DNA of 47,566 nucleotides from Acidobacteriota bacterium (GTDB taxonomy: Bacteria > Acidobacteriota > Terriglobia > Terriglobales > Acidobacteriaceae). The stretch covers positions 1-47,566 of the forward strand of contig QIAA01000167.1 of assembly GCA_003224905.1 (NCBI GenBank), in the 5' to 3' direction. Both the position numbers and the translations under genes were made by a program. Positions 7,169 through 16,252 of this stretch are shown piece by piece. Within the stretch, counting starts at the first letter, position 1. The number at the start of each line of letters is the position of its first letter. The notes under the pieces are model-generated. The model was not told the origin of the DNA, searched no databases, and saw only the letters and a program-made list of their open reading frames with translations.

Positions 7169-9189
7169 TAATCTCCCGCTCCGACAGGGGCTGCAGCGTG
7201 AATCCGTGCTGGGGCTGGAACTCGAACCGGGACAGCATTGGGAAGCAGAGCCACGATTGTTCCCACAATCATGATCCAGACGCCGATCCAGATCCATAAC
7301 ACTAGTGGGTTCAAGTGTGCTTTGATGATCGGCCGACCGGTATCCTGGTTCAACCCCTCGTAAACGAGGTAAAGATCCTCTTTCAGCGTGGAGCGATTCG
7401 CGACCATCGTCGCCATCTGCTGGCTGGCCTTATAGAAGCGCCGCTCGGGATTCATGGTGGCGATCTGCTTTCCGCCCTTGAACACGTCCATGACGGCCCA
7501 CTCGCTCTCGTAATTCGGGTTGTCATCCTGGGTATACGAGCGGCAAACCAACGTGTACGTGGCAATATTCAACTTCTCGCCGTAGCCCATCTCCTGTTCT
7601 TTGTCCTGATTAAACGCGGCTCCGGCAAAGCCGATCATGATCACGATCACGCCGAAATGGACGATGTACCCTCCGTAACGCCGGGTGTTGCGATGGCCAA
7701 GCTGCACCATCGAGGCAAGAAGATTTTGGCCGGTGTGGCGAGCGATCACGCGTCCGCCGCGGACAAACTCAGAGATCACAGTTAGTCCCACCAGCACCGA
7801 GAGCATGATGGTCATCAGCGAATAGAGATATGAAACGTCCCGCCATGGCCGTATTCCAAACGAGATCAGCAGCACTCCTGCTGCAAATGCGCCCAGGGCA
7901 GGCCACAAAAAGTTGCGTTTGAGGCTTTCAATAGAAGTCTTCCGCCATGCCAGTAACGGGCCCACGGCCGTCAGCAGTAGCAGCAGCAAGGCAACCGGCA
8001 CGTTAACGCGATTGAAAAATGGCGGTCCAACCGTGACTTTATTTCCCTGAACCCATTCTGAGAGGACTGGGAACAGCGTCCCCCAGAGGACCGTAAAGCA
8101 GGCGACCAGCAGGAGGAGATTGTTAAACAAAAAGCTCGACTCACGCGAAACCAGTGACTCCAGCTTGTGCTCGCTGCGCAAGTGCGAGCGGTTCTTGATG
8201 TAAAACGCAAGACAAGCCGCGAAGATCACTGCCAGAAAAATGACAAACCACGTGCCAATCGATGATTGCGCGAAGGCATGCACGGAACTGACCACGCCGC
8301 TGCGGGTCAGAAACGTCCCGAAGATGGACAGCATGAACGTGGAAAAGATCAGCCACATGTTCCACGTCTTCAGCATGCCGCGTTTTTCCTGCATCATCAC
8401 TGAATGCAGGAATGCGGTACCGGTCAGCCACGGCATTAATGATGCGTTCTCCACCGGATCCCAGCCCCAATAACCGCCCCAGCCCAGCACCGAGTAAGCC
8501 CAATGCGCTCCCAGGAAGACGCCGCAGGTCAAAAAGCCCCAGGTGATCATGGTCCACCGGCGGGTAATGTGTATCCACTTCTCGCCGGGATACTTCATGA
8601 TCAGCGCACCAAGAGCGAACGCGAATGGCACAGTAAATCCCACATAGCCCAAGTAAAGCATGGGTGGGTGAATCACCATTTCCGGGTACTGCAGTAGAGG
8701 GTTGAGGCCACTGCCGTCCGCCGGGCGCGAGCCCTGCATAATCGCGAAGGGATGCGCGGCAAAATTCAGCAGTAGCAGGAAGAAGACCTGAACCGCCGCA
8801 ATGATCATCGACGCGTACGCGAATAGCCGGTTGTCCGTCTTATGTCTCAGCCGGAGTACCAGCCCGTAAGCAGCCAGCAGCAGGGACCAGAACAGCAGTG
8901 AACCTTCCTGCCCGGACCAAAGGGTCGCAAACTTATACGGCGCCGGCAGATCACGATTGCTGTGGTGAAAGATGTAGGCGATTGAGAAGTCGTCGGTGAA
9001 GGCGGCGACGACCAGCACCAGTGCGGCGAGAAAGACCACCGCGAAGCTTGCAATGCCTGCCCGGCGTGCGGTTTCTCCCAGCCGCTCGGAACCGCGGCCC
9101 GGGAAGGCTAACGCCAATATTCCCGCAACAAACGAGTATGCACTCAGGCACAGGGCGAGGAGCAGCGCAAAACTGCCAATTTGCGGCAT
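7168..9189 (-). CDS. ccmF: Cytochrome c heme lyase CcmF
   Basis: 673 residues, typical CcmF size, with about 14-15 hydrophobic helices. The tryptophan-rich WWD heme-binding signature is at 237-254 (WGGYWGWDPVENASLMPW), with further family stretches such as LWSGQEGSLLFW near 90-101 and HPPMLYLGYVG near 174-184. CcmF attaches heme to apocytochrome c at the periplasmic face of the inner membrane. It is the first gene of the overlapping operon with ccmH and two accessory genes. No ccmA, B, C or E is in the window. ATG start at 9189; the promoter must lie in the 91 bases shared with the divergent amidotransferase gene. Confidence 0.95.
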   Translation of the reverse strand: MPQIGSFALLLALCLSAYSFVAGILALAFPGRGSERLGETARRAGIASFAVVFLAALVLVVAAFTDDFSIAYIFHHSNRDLPAPYKFATLWSGQEGSLLFWSLLLAAYGLVLRLRHKTDNRLFAYASMIIAAVQVFFLLLLNFAAHPFAIMQGSRPADGSGLNPLLQYPEMVIHPPMLYLGYVGFTVPFAFALGALIMKYPGEKWIHITRRWTMITWGFLTCGVFLGAHWAYSVLGWGGYWGWDPVENASLMPWLTGTAFLHSVMMQEKRGMLKTWNMWLIFSTFMLSIFGTFLTRSGVVSSVHAFAQSSIGTWFVIFLAVIFAACLAFYIKNRSHLRSEHKLESLVSRESSFLFNNLLLLVACFTVLWGTLFPVLSEWVQGNKVTVGPPFFNRVNVPVALLLLLLTAVGPLLAWRKTSIESLKRNFLWPALGAFAAGVLLISFGIRPWRDVSYLYSLMTIMLSVLVGLTVISEFVRGGRVIARHTGQNLLASMVQLGHRNTRRYGGYIVHFGVIVIMIGFAGAAFNQDKEQEMGYGEKLNIATYTLVCRSYTQDDNPNYESEWAVMDVFKGGKQIATMNPERRFYKASQQMATMVANRSTLKEDLYLVYEGLNQDTGRPIIKAHLNPLVLWIWIGVWIMIVGTIVALLPNAVPVRVPAPARIHAAAPVGAGD

Positions 9190-9280
9190 GGGGAGTCCAT
9201 TCGTATTTTTTCAGAAACACTAGGCAGAGGCAACACGCCGGAAGGACACTTCAGCTACGGCCGATGATTACAATAAGCCC

Positions 9281-10057
9281 ATGCCGCCGCGCGTAGCCAT
9301 CCCGATACCACATTCGCTGGATCAAGAATATGCGGCTCGTTCTCTGCCGCAGTATGAGCATGCCGTCACGGTTGCCGGGGGAGAACCTGTCTGTATTCCG
9401 CTCGACAAATCCCCCTCGGAAACAACAAGGATCATCGCTTCGTGCGACGCCGTGCTGCTTCCGGGCAGCAAGGCCGACGTGGATCCAGCAAAGTACAACG
9501 CTGCACGTCATCCCAAAACCGCTGATCCCGATCCGGGGAGGGACGCGGTTGACGAACTGCTCCTGCAAGACGCCTACAGGATGCGTAAGCCCGTGCTAGG
9601 AATCTGCTACGGGATGCAGGCTCTGAACGTCCATCAGGCTGGCGGGCTTTTGCAGCATATCGAATCGTCAGTAAGTCACAAGGCCGGGCGGGATGTGGCC
9701 TTAGCACACAATGTAAGTGTGGGAGGAGAATCAAGACTCGCCGCAATATTGCGTCGCCAGCAGGACAAGTCTGATGCCCCCGATACTACAGCCAATGTGG
9801 TCATTCCAGTGAATTCCAGCCATCATCAGTCAGTAGAACAGGCAGGAAATGGCTTGCGCGTGGTAGCGCGATGTCCGGACGATGGCATCATTGAAGCAAT
9901 GGAGGGTAGCTCGCCCGATCATTTCGTCCTGGGTGTGCAGTGGCACCCCGAGCGCTCGGTGGATAACGACGCGGCTTCACATGCAATCTTCTACTCTCTG
10001 ATTGAAGCCGCCCGAGCAAGGCACAAAGAGATCGCCAAAGAGTTCGAATCGGTGTAG
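9281..10057 (+). CDS. Class I glutamine amidotransferase-like hydrolase (peptidase C26)
   Basis: 258 residues, one complete C26/GATase1 domain. Nucleophile Cys109 lies in GICYGMQ; the catalytic His and Glu are in WHPERS near 227-232; a substrate-loop SSHHQS lies near 185. The family includes gamma-glutamyl-GABA hydrolase PuuD and other gamma-glutamyl hydrolases, and stand-alone members cleave gamma-glutamyl amides in the cytosol. No putrescine-pathway genes are nearby, so the substrate is open. ATG start at 9281. It is divergent from ccmF and convergent with ispF, ending only five bases before the ispF stop. Confidence 0.88.
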   Translation: MPPRVAIPIPHSLDQEYAARSLPQYEHAVTVAGGEPVCIPLDKSPSETTRIIASCDAVLLPGSKADVDPAKYNAARHPKTADPDPGRDAVDELLLQDAYRMRKPVLGICYGMQALNVHQAGGLLQHIESSVSHKAGRDVALAHNVSVGGESRLAAILRRQQDKSDAPDTTANVVIPVNSSHHQSVEQAGNGLRVVARCPDDGIIEAMEGSSPDHFVLGVQWHPERSVDNDAASHAIFYSLIEAARARHKEIAKEFESV

Positions 10058-10062
10058 GGGAA

Positions 10063-10611
10063 TTACGGCTTTCGCTTGGCGGGTTTTCGCCTTGTAGAAT
10101 CGCCGTCTATTTTCTCCAGCAACACCACTGCATGAGCGATGGCAGCGTTGTCTGTCCCCATACCCTCGGGAGTTTTGGCTTTGACGCTGACCTGCTCGGG
10201 GGAGATGTGAAGCAGTCCCGCTACGCACGTCCGAATTGCCAGAGCATGAGGGCCTATCTTCGGAGCCGTAAGGATCAGCGTGGAATCTACGTTGGCTACC
10301 GCGAAGCCCGCTTGCTGCGACCGCCGGAGAGCCTCCTCGAGAAAGACTGCCGAGTCCGCGCCCTTCCACTTCGGGTCCTCCGGAGAAAACAGCGAGCCGA
10401 TATCAGGTGCTGCGATCGCCCCAAGCAGGGCGTCGGTCAAAGCATGCAGCAAAACATCCCCATCAGAATGGCCGCCCAGTCCCTTAGAGTGCGGCAATGT
10501 CACCCCGCCGATCTTGAGTGGGATACCTCGCTTGAACTCGTGTGAGTCCCAGCCATAACCGATGCGAACCGCCAGCGATGCTGGACATTCGGGTTCTGAT
10601 TTTTTAGGCAT
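10063..10611 (-). CDS. ispF: 2-C-methyl-D-erythritol 2,4-cyclodiphosphate synthase
   Basis: 182 residues. IspF converts CDP-methylerythritol 2-phosphate to MEcPP with release of CMP in the MEP isoprenoid pathway. Seen: metal-site DSH near 22-24, the GLGGHSDGDVLLHALTDALLG signature around 44-64, IGSLFSPEDPKWKGADS, and the C-terminal KAKTPEGMGTDNAAIAHAV block. A short basic tail (DSTRRKPAKRKP) extends past the usual end, and about 14 extra residues precede the core. ATG at 10611. It follows ispD by 26 bases on the same strand, the common ispD-ispF pair. Confidence 0.95.
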   Translation of the reverse strand: MPKKSEPECPASLAVRIGYGWDSHEFKRGIPLKIGGVTLPHSKGLGGHSDGDVLLHALTDALLGAIAAPDIGSLFSPEDPKWKGADSAVFLEEALRRSQQAGFAVANVDSTLILTAPKIGPHALAIRTCVAGLLHISPEQVSVKAKTPEGMGTDNAAIAHAVVLLEKIDGDSTRRKPAKRKP

Positions 10612-10637
10612 TGATATTCGTCAGGTTCAAGCTGAAG

Positions 10638-11369
10638 TCATGCACTTAGCTTCAAGTAAAACTCTGCTAGCTCGAGATCGGCGGGTGTGGTGATCTTTAT
10701 GTTCCGGGGTGACCCCATCACGACGGCCACTCTATGCCCGGAACGCTCAACCAGGGACGCTTCATCCGTGCCGAGAAATCCGTCTGCTTTGGCTTCGTCG
10801 AAAGCTTTTTTAAGGACATCGTAACGAAAGCCCTGAGGCGTTTGCGCCATCACCACGCGCTCACGTGGCACGGTAGCAGTGATCAGCGCGCCGTCGGCGG
10901 TTCGTTCCACCTGCTTGACGGTATCGCTGGCGGGCATTCCCGCGATGGCAGCGCCATATTTCTGCGCGGCGTCGATCACCTGCTGGATGATTTCGTCGGT
11001 CACGAACGGACGGACGGCATCGTGAACGAGAACAATGTCGTCCAGAGCTGCGGAAAGCGCGGCCATGGCGTTGGCTACCGATTCCTGGCGGTGCTCGCCG
11101 CCTTCCAGAAGGTTTAGTTTGTCGCGGGAAATGTCGCTGGCCTCGGTCTCCAAACGGGATCGGAAGCCACTGATCTCGCTTCTTCGCAAGGGGACGTGGA
11201 TTTCTGCAACTGCCGGGTGAGATGCAAACTTGCGCAGCGTATGAATCAGGACTGGCGTCCCGCCGAGCTCCGCAAACTGTTTGGTAGCAATTTTCCTGGA
11301 CTTTGCTTCCGGAGCAGAGGACATACGCGTGCCCAACCCGGCCGCCGGAATAATCACAACTACCTTCAT
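10638..11369 (-). CDS. ispD: 2-C-methyl-D-erythritol 4-phosphate cytidylyltransferase
   Basis: 243 residues. IspD transfers CMP from CTP to MEP. Seen: the N-terminal nucleotide-binding loop IPAAGLGTRM (8-17) with a downstream KQF, the VLVHDAVRPFV block near 113-123, ATVPRERVVMAQTPQGF, and DEASLVE near 202-208. ATG at 11369. First gene of the ispD-ispF pair. The divergent polA frame begins 23 bases away if its most upstream start is used, so the two promoters probably overlap. Confidence 0.95.
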   Translation of the reverse strand: MKVVVIIPAAGLGTRMSSAPEAKSRKIATKQFAELGGTPVLIHTLRKFASHPAVAEIHVPLRRSEISGFRSRLETEASDISRDKLNLLEGGEHRQESVANAMAALSAALDDIVLVHDAVRPFVTDEIIQQVIDAAQKYGAAIAGMPASDTVKQVERTADGALITATVPRERVVMAQTPQGFRYDVLKKAFDEAKADGFLGTDEASLVERSGHRVAVVMGSPRNIKITTPADLELAEFYLKLSA

Positions 11370-11392
11370 AGCGGGGCGTTAAGTATACGAGC

Positions 11393-14269
11393 GTGGGCCG
11401 GGGAGTTCAACGCGACGGGTCACAACATGCCCCGCTTGCTGCTGCTAAACTTTATCAGTTGCCTCCTAAAAGCAAATCGCAGCCGCGAAATCCTGAAGGC
11501 GCTACGGTAGCTGCACCTCCAAGCGTGTCCGCTGCCGCCGCGAAGCCCGTTCTCGTAACGACGACTAAAGACCGCATTTTCCTGATGGACGCCATGTCTT
11601 TCATTTTTCGGGCCTATCACGCCATGGCACGGCAGCGAGGGATGTCCACCCGCACGGGGTTGCCGACTGCGGCGACATACGTCTTCGTGAATATGCTGCG
11701 CAAGTTGCGCGATGATTTTTCCCCTGAATATCTGGCTGCGGTATTTGACGTGGCTGCGCCCACATTTCGTGATCAGCAGGCGGAAGGAATCACTAGTGTG
11801 CGCCGCTGGGATCTGAAGACCCAGACCTTTCAGGAGATGCAATATCTCGGCTACAAGGCTAATCGTAGCGAAATGCCCGGCGATCTGGCGCAGCAACTGC
11901 CGTATATCCGACGAGCCTTGGAAGCCTACCGCATTCCGATTCTCGAGCACGCAGGATATGAAGCTGACGATGTGATCGGAACCCTGGCAAAGCAGGCCAC
12001 AGGGAGAGGCTACGTAGTTTACGTCGTTTCCAGCGACAAGGATATGCTGCAACTCGTGAACGACCGAGTGTTGGTCCTGAATCCTCCCAAGGACAACCTC
12101 ATTTGTGATGCAGCCAAAGTCGAAGAGATTCTCGGAGTACCTCCGGAGCGCGTGGTAGATGTTATGGCCTTGCGGGGAGATACGATCGACAACATTCCCG
12201 GAGCCCCTGGAATCGGAGACAAAGGCTCGGTTGAGTTGATCAAGCGTTTCGGCTCGCTGGATCAGGCACTGGATCGAGCCGCAGAGATCGAGAAGAAGAC
12301 GTATCGCGAATCGTTGCTGAACAATCGTGACGTCGTGCTGTTCAGCAAGAAGATGGCCACGATTGATTGTGATGTGCCCATCGAACTGCGCGTGGAAGAG
12401 ATGCACGCCGGCGAGCCGGATATCGAAGCTCTGCGCGCGCTGTTCACGCAGCTCGAGTTCACCTCATTGCTCAAAGAACTGCTGCCGGTAGTGCAGGTAA
12501 GCGAAACGCGTTACGCCGAAGCGAGTTCTGCAAGAGACATTGATTCGGTCTTAGCCGTTCGCACGAGCGGGGCGCTGGCGGTGGCTGTGGAAGGAGAGTT
12601 GAGCGCCGCTGCCGAAGAGCAAGCCGAGCACGAAGAAAACGAGGATCAGATGCTTCCTCTATCCTCGCAAGCTCGGAAGGCAGAACCGGCGCGATGCATA
12701 GCGATCTCCGCTGAGCCTGGCACGGCGTTGACTGTATCTCTGCAAAATCCCGCGACACGAACACGGCTCGCATCCACTCTAGCCGACGAGAATTTGCCTA
12801 AAGCCATTCACGACTACAAGGCTGCGCTACATATTCTTGAGCCGCAGGCGATCACGCTTAGAGGCGTTCAGCACGATCCTACCTTGTACTCTTACCTGGT
12901 CGATCCCACCTATTCATCGCATCGGCTCGCGGATGTGGCGCTGCGGAGATTCAATCTGAAACTCAGCGGAACTTTACCGGAAGCGGCTGACATTACTGGT
13001 CGCCTAGCCGTCGAATTGCGGCGTGAGGTCGAAGAAGCAGGGCTGCTTCGGCTGTACGAAGAAATAGACCTACCTCTAGTCCCCGTGCTGGCACGCATGG
13101 AAAGCGCCGGAGTTCGTATCGATCGCGACGCTTTATCGGCGCTGTCCGTTCGCCTGCAGCGCGAGATCGATGCCAAGGCAACGGAAATTTATGAGTGCTG
13201 CGGATCGGAGTTCAACATCAATTCTCCGAAGCAACTTGGAGATGTTCTATTCAACAAACTGAATTTGCCCAAGCCTGTGAAATACGGCAAAGGCAAGATG
13301 ATTTCGACCGCGGTGGATGTGCTCGAAACACTTTCCGGCACACATGAAGCGCCGCGTCTGGTGCTGCAATACCGGCAACTCTCGAAACTCAAATCCACAT
13401 ACGTAGATGCCTTGCCAGTGCTCTTGAATTCCACTAGCGGCCGCCTGCACACCACGTTCAGCCAAACAGGGACGGCTACTGGAAGGTTGTCGTCCGCCAA
13501 TCCGAATCTCCAGAACATTCCCATTCGCACCGAGTTGGGCCGCGAAATTCGCGCAGCCTTCACCGCCGATCCTGGCCACGTGCTGCTGGCGGCAGACTAC
13601 TCCCAAATCGAGCTCCGGCTGCTCGCCCATTTCTCAAAGGATCCATTGTTGGTCGAAGCATACAGAAATGGCGACGACATTCACACGCTTACGGCGTCCC
13701 AGGTCTTCGGCGTCCCGCCGCTCATGGTCACTGCTGACCATCGGCGCCAGGCCAAAGTGGTGAACTTCGGCATTGTGTACGGACTGTCGCCATTCGGCCT
13801 TTCGCAGAACCTTGGTATCGAGACCAGCGAGGCGAAACAATTCATCAATGCCTATTTCGAGAAATATAAAGGCGTGCGCGCATTCATCGATAAGACCCTC
13901 GAAGAAGCTCGTCGCGAACAGAAAGTGAAGACACTCTTCGGCCGGGCACGTCCCATTCCCGATATCAACAGCAAGAATGCGAATCTGCGCGGCTTTGCTG
14001 AGCGCACGGCCGTGAACACCCCTCTGCAGGGGACCGCCGCCGATTTGATCAAAATGGCAATGATTCGCATTGATGCTGCGATTCGCCAACGCGCGCTGAA
14101 ATCCAGAATGACCCTACAGGTACATGACGAACTTGTGTTCGAGGTCCCGGAAGCAGAGATCGATGCCGTGAAAAGCCTTGTCCGCGAGCAGATGGAAAAT
14201 GTTCACCCTTTGACTGTGCCGTTGCTCATAGAGCTTGGCGTCGGCAAAAATTGGCGAGATCTGGAATAG
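11393..14269 (+). CDS. polA: DNA polymerase I, proofreading site degenerate
   Basis: Up to 958 residues. Order: 5'-nuclease domain (RIFLMDAMSFIFRAYHAM, later EADDVIG and SSDKDM), a degenerate 3'-5' exonuclease domain, then the polymerase domain with motif A (DYSQIELRLLAH), motif B (RRQAKVVNFGIVYG) and motif C (VHDELVFEV). It fills gaps and removes RNA primers in replication and repair. The Exo I acidic pair expected in the middle domain (DxE) is replaced by AVAVEGE, so proofreading is probably lost, as in Taq. The start is unsettled: GTG at 11393 gives the longest frame, but its first 45 residues are low-complexity; GTG at 11525 is a credible alternative. Neither has a clear Shine-Dalgarno sequence. 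Confidence 0.95.
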   Translation: MGRGVQRDGSQHAPLAAAKLYQLPPKSKSQPRNPEGATVAAPPSVSAAAAKPVLVTTTKDRIFLMDAMSFIFRAYHAMARQRGMSTRTGLPTAATYVFVNMLRKLRDDFSPEYLAAVFDVAAPTFRDQQAEGITSVRRWDLKTQTFQEMQYLGYKANRSEMPGDLAQQLPYIRRALEAYRIPILEHAGYEADDVIGTLAKQATGRGYVVYVVSSDKDMLQLVNDRVLVLNPPKDNLICDAAKVEEILGVPPERVVDVMALRGDTIDNIPGAPGIGDKGSVELIKRFGSLDQALDRAAEIEKKTYRESLLNNRDVVLFSKKMATIDCDVPIELRVEEMHAGEPDIEALRALFTQLEFTSLLKELLPVVQVSETRYAEASSARDIDSVLAVRTSGALAVAVEGELSAAAEEQAEHEENEDQMLPLSSQARKAEPARCIAISAEPGTALTVSLQNPATRTRLASTLADENLPKAIHDYKAALHILEPQAITLRGVQHDPTLYSYLVDPTYSSHRLADVALRRFNLKLSGTLPEAADITGRLAVELRREVEEAGLLRLYEEIDLPLVPVLARMESAGVRIDRDALSALSVRLQREIDAKATEIYECCGSEFNINSPKQLGDVLFNKLNLPKPVKYGKGKMISTAVDVLETLSGTHEAPRLVLQYRQLSKLKSTYVDALPVLLNSTSGRLHTTFSQTGTATGRLSSANPNLQNIPIRTELGREIRAAFTADPGHVLLAADYSQIELRLLAHFSKDPLLVEAYRNGDDIHTLTASQVFGVPPLMVTADHRRQAKVVNFGIVYGLSPFGLSQNLGIETSEAKQFINAYFEKYKGVRAFIDKTLEEARREQKVKTLFGRARPIPDINSKNANLRGFAERTAVNTPLQGTAADLIKMAMIRIDAAIRQRALKSRMTLQVHDELVFEVPEAEIDAVKSLVREQMENVHPLTVPLLIELGVGKNWRDLE

Positions 14270-14388
14270 GGCTCAAATGCTGGTCAGATCACTGCCCCGC
14301 GCAAGGAGAGCCGAGTATCAACGGTATTCGCGTCATAGCATGGAACAGCATCACGCCGATTCAAGCGGCATTGCTGAAGCAGAATTGT

Positions 14389-14425
14389 AAGCCCGTGAGT
14401 TTGGGCCAATGGGATTACGGGGCTT
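14389..14425 (+). terminator. Possible hairpin downstream of polA
   Basis: AAGCCCGT (14389-14396) can pair with ACGGGGCTT (14417-14425) with one bulged base. It lies 120 bases after the polA stop and lacks a U tract, so the assignment is weak. Confidence 0.25.
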
Positions 14426-14473
14426 CTTGGTGATAATACCGTTAGCTCCCAAAGTCTAGGTTGTTCCACGTGG

Positions 14474-14815
14474 TCAGTTGTCACATCCGCCGGCCTGGAC
14501 AAAGAAGCCCCAATCACTTCTCTGGACAAAGCGGAATCCTATGTCACCTCGCTCCCGATACTGCTCGCTCATCCGCTGGACCGTAGCCGGGCCAGAGCGA
14601 ATAAAGACCGCATCAGCAAACGAACCGACAATAATTCGTTGGTCTGCAATGAAGTCATTGAGCACGAAAGGCAGGTCAAAAAGACGTGAGCCGTCCGGCG
14701 AAAAAATGGGGCGGTCATTTCCGTCTCGCGTATTGAGGATGCGGCTACGGGACTTCCTGCTTGCCATAAAGCACAAGTTGGAAGTGGTGAAGTTGGACGG
14801 AATTTCCCCCATCAA
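14474..14815 (-). pseudogene. Fragment of HK97-type phage major capsid protein
   Basis: Open frame of 113 residues (TTG or the following ATG) that resembles the C-terminal part of HK97-fold major capsid proteins. Seen: an N-terminal stretch like the capsid helix (SNFTTSNLCFMASRKSRSRI), a GRxLF-like turn (NDRPIFSPDGSRLFDLP), FVLNDFI, the strand RIIVGSFADAVFIRSG, and the closing QRSDWGFFVQAG. A full capsid protein is about 300-400 residues, so more than half is missing. Its first codon lies five bases past the CCA of tRNA-His on the same strand, the usual position of a phage integrated into a tRNA gene. The homology is by eye and not confirmed by a search. No other phage gene was recognised in 14270-14473. 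Confidence 0.55.
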
Positions 14816-14819
14816 ATAA

Positions 14820-14896
14820 TGGGGTGGGAGATGGGAATCGAACCCACAACGTCCGGAGCCACAGTCCGGTGCTCTGCCAGTTGAGCTACTCCCACC
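14820..14896 (-). tRNA. tRNA-His (GTG)
   Basis: Complete cloverleaf on the minus strand. The acceptor stem is GTGGGAG/CTCCCAC, with the extra G(-1) opposite C73 typical of tRNA-His and an encoded CCA (14822-14820). The anticodon stem is CCGGA/TCCGG with loop CTGTGGC, giving anticodon GTG; the T arm contains GGGTTCGAATCCC. The gene is adjacent to the capsid fragment on its 3' side. Confidence 0.96.
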
Positions 14897-14974
14897 GTGT
14901 CTCGCGATTATAGCAATTGAGTTGCGGTTACGTCAGACGGCCTTCGTCAATACAGGTTGAGATCGTAATTGAAA

Positions 14975-14997
14975 ACGGGGCCGGTGTTCGGCCCCGT
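14975..14997 (-). terminator. Intrinsic terminator of the DUF5818-like gene
   Basis: Perfect 9-bp stem ACGGGGCCG/CGGCCCCGT with a 5-base loop. Read on the minus strand it is followed by TTTTCAATT. It lies 50 bases past the stop at 15048. Confidence 0.75.
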
Positions 14998-15047
14998 GAC
15001 GCTAGGTGCGTTATCTAAGACTATGGCACGTGCAAGTGGATGTCACG

Positions 15048-15437
15048 CTACTGCACATGAATCATCTTGCCGGTTGAATCGAGGGTTCCTACAACGCGAA
15101 CTTTCTTACCTTCGAATTTCTTTACGACATCCTGATGGTCAATGTCGTATGAAGTGCCCTTATCATCCTGCAGAACGTACTTGTCCCCTGATTTTACGAT
15201 CGTTCCGCTAAAAGTTTGACCTGAGGGCTGCTGCGCCGACGCGGACGAATCAGTGGTTGGCGCGGTTTGATCCGGCGGCTGCTGCGGGGACTGCGGTTGT
15301 GCCGCAGGTGGCTGTGCTGGCTGATTCGGTTGCTGTGTGGATGGCTGCTGGTCTGGGGCAGATGCGGGTTGCTGCGCGAACAATGCAATGCCAAGCATCA
15401 GCATCAGTGTAATGAGAAGGGGAGTCCATCTTTGCAT
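15048..15437 (-). CDS. Exported DUF5818-like small protein
   Basis: 129 residues: signal peptide (about 5-21, ending LFAQ), a long low-complexity Gln/Pro linker (about 22-72), and a C-terminal OB-like domain of about 55 residues (FSGTIVKSGDKYVLQDD ... GKKVRVVGTLD). This matches the DUF5818 type of small secreted protein. Function is unknown. The open frame continues upstream to 15848, but ATG 15437 is chosen because CTTGGAGG ends 5 bases upstream and the signal peptide begins there. A terminator follows at 14975-14997. Confidence 0.8.
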   Translation of the reverse strand: MQRWTPLLITLMLMLGIALFAQQPASAPDQQPSTQQPNQPAQPPAAQPQSPQQPPDQTAPTTDSSASAQQPSGQTFSGTIVKSGDKYVLQDDKGTSYDIDHQDVVKKFEGKKVRVVGTLDSTGKMIHVQ

Positions 15438-15882
15438 GAAAGCCTCCAAGAGTTTTTTTTCGCGGTTGTTGGAGGCAGGCAGCCTGCCAAAGGTTCTCCG
15501 TTGATATGTGATTTTTTGGACTTGAAGCGACAGTGCTCGAACTGCAGGCTTTAGCTCCATTGGACTGGAGGAATCAGCGGCACAGTAGAGCGTGTTCTGA
15601 AGTTCCTCTTCTGAACAAATACACGGAAAGCTGTAGCCAATCATGACCCTGGTCGTAACCGCCTTGCCCGTGGCGAGCAAAATTTGCGCGGTGTACGTGC
15701 CTGGATCGGAAGGCAACTGGAAACAATTTTGGCGCATATTGGCGTGCTCTGCCATACCCGTGGATTTGAGAGAATCCAAACGAGATCGGGCTGGGTTTGG
15801 TGCTCGCGCGGTCAGAAAGACCTGCAAGACACCATGTTGACGCGCCAAGCCACGCCTGGTCCGACTGTCTTAAGGCCCGGCA
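15438..15882. other. Region without an assigned gene
   Basis: 445 bases between the DUF5818-like gene and the small Cys-rich gene. The minus-strand frame of the DUF5818 gene stays open through it to 15848 and encodes a stretch that looks protein-like (SDPGTYTAQILLATGKAVTT), without a start signal of its own. It may be a decayed coding sequence or chance; nothing else is supported. Confidence 0.4.
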
Positions 15883-16167
15883 ATGGCTGACAGCATCAGT
15901 TTTTCAACCGTCGCCTCTCTCGATTCTGCCCTTCCTAGTTGTTCGCTGTGCCAATCTGAAACTGCATGGCTGCAATACGTCTTGGATAGTGATGATGGCA
16001 TCTCTGACGTGATGAGCGGAGTTTGCTGTGCCGGTTGCGCACAGAGTCTGCTTGAGTCTCTGGAAAACCTGCAAGCGGCGCAAGTCGCCGTTGGTCGGGA
16101 ACGCCGGCCGTCCCGACCAAACGACCACACTGCCCCCAGCAACCGTACATCGCCTTCCGTACCCTAG
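15883..16167 (+). CDS. Hypothetical small Cys-rich protein
   Basis: 94 residues with two cysteine clusters, CSLC near 20-23 and CCAGC near 48-52, spaced like a small zinc-binding or redox module. A helical, charged segment follows, then a Pro/Arg/Ser-rich tail. No signal peptide or membrane segment. ATG at 15883 with AAGG 7 bases upstream. It precedes the membrane-anchored protease gene by 85 bases on the same strand, so co-transcription is possible. No family recognised, and the frame could be non-coding. Confidence 0.45.
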   Translation: MADSISFSTVASLDSALPSCSLCQSETAWLQYVLDSDDGISDVMSGVCCAGCAQSLLESLENLQAAQVAVGRERRPSRPNDHTAPSNRTSPSVP

Positions 16168-16252
16168 AAGACCCCCGTTTCTGGCGAGAAGATAGAAGAT
16201 CACCCTGCCCCGCAGGTTACGCCCTCCCCAAAACTCCTCGGAGCAGTCGAAC

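Noticed and set aside
14478..14819. Plus-strand 113-codon frame opposite the capsid fragment
   Set aside because: Its composition is Arg/Ser-rich and unlike a protein, while the minus frame reads as a capsid C-terminus.
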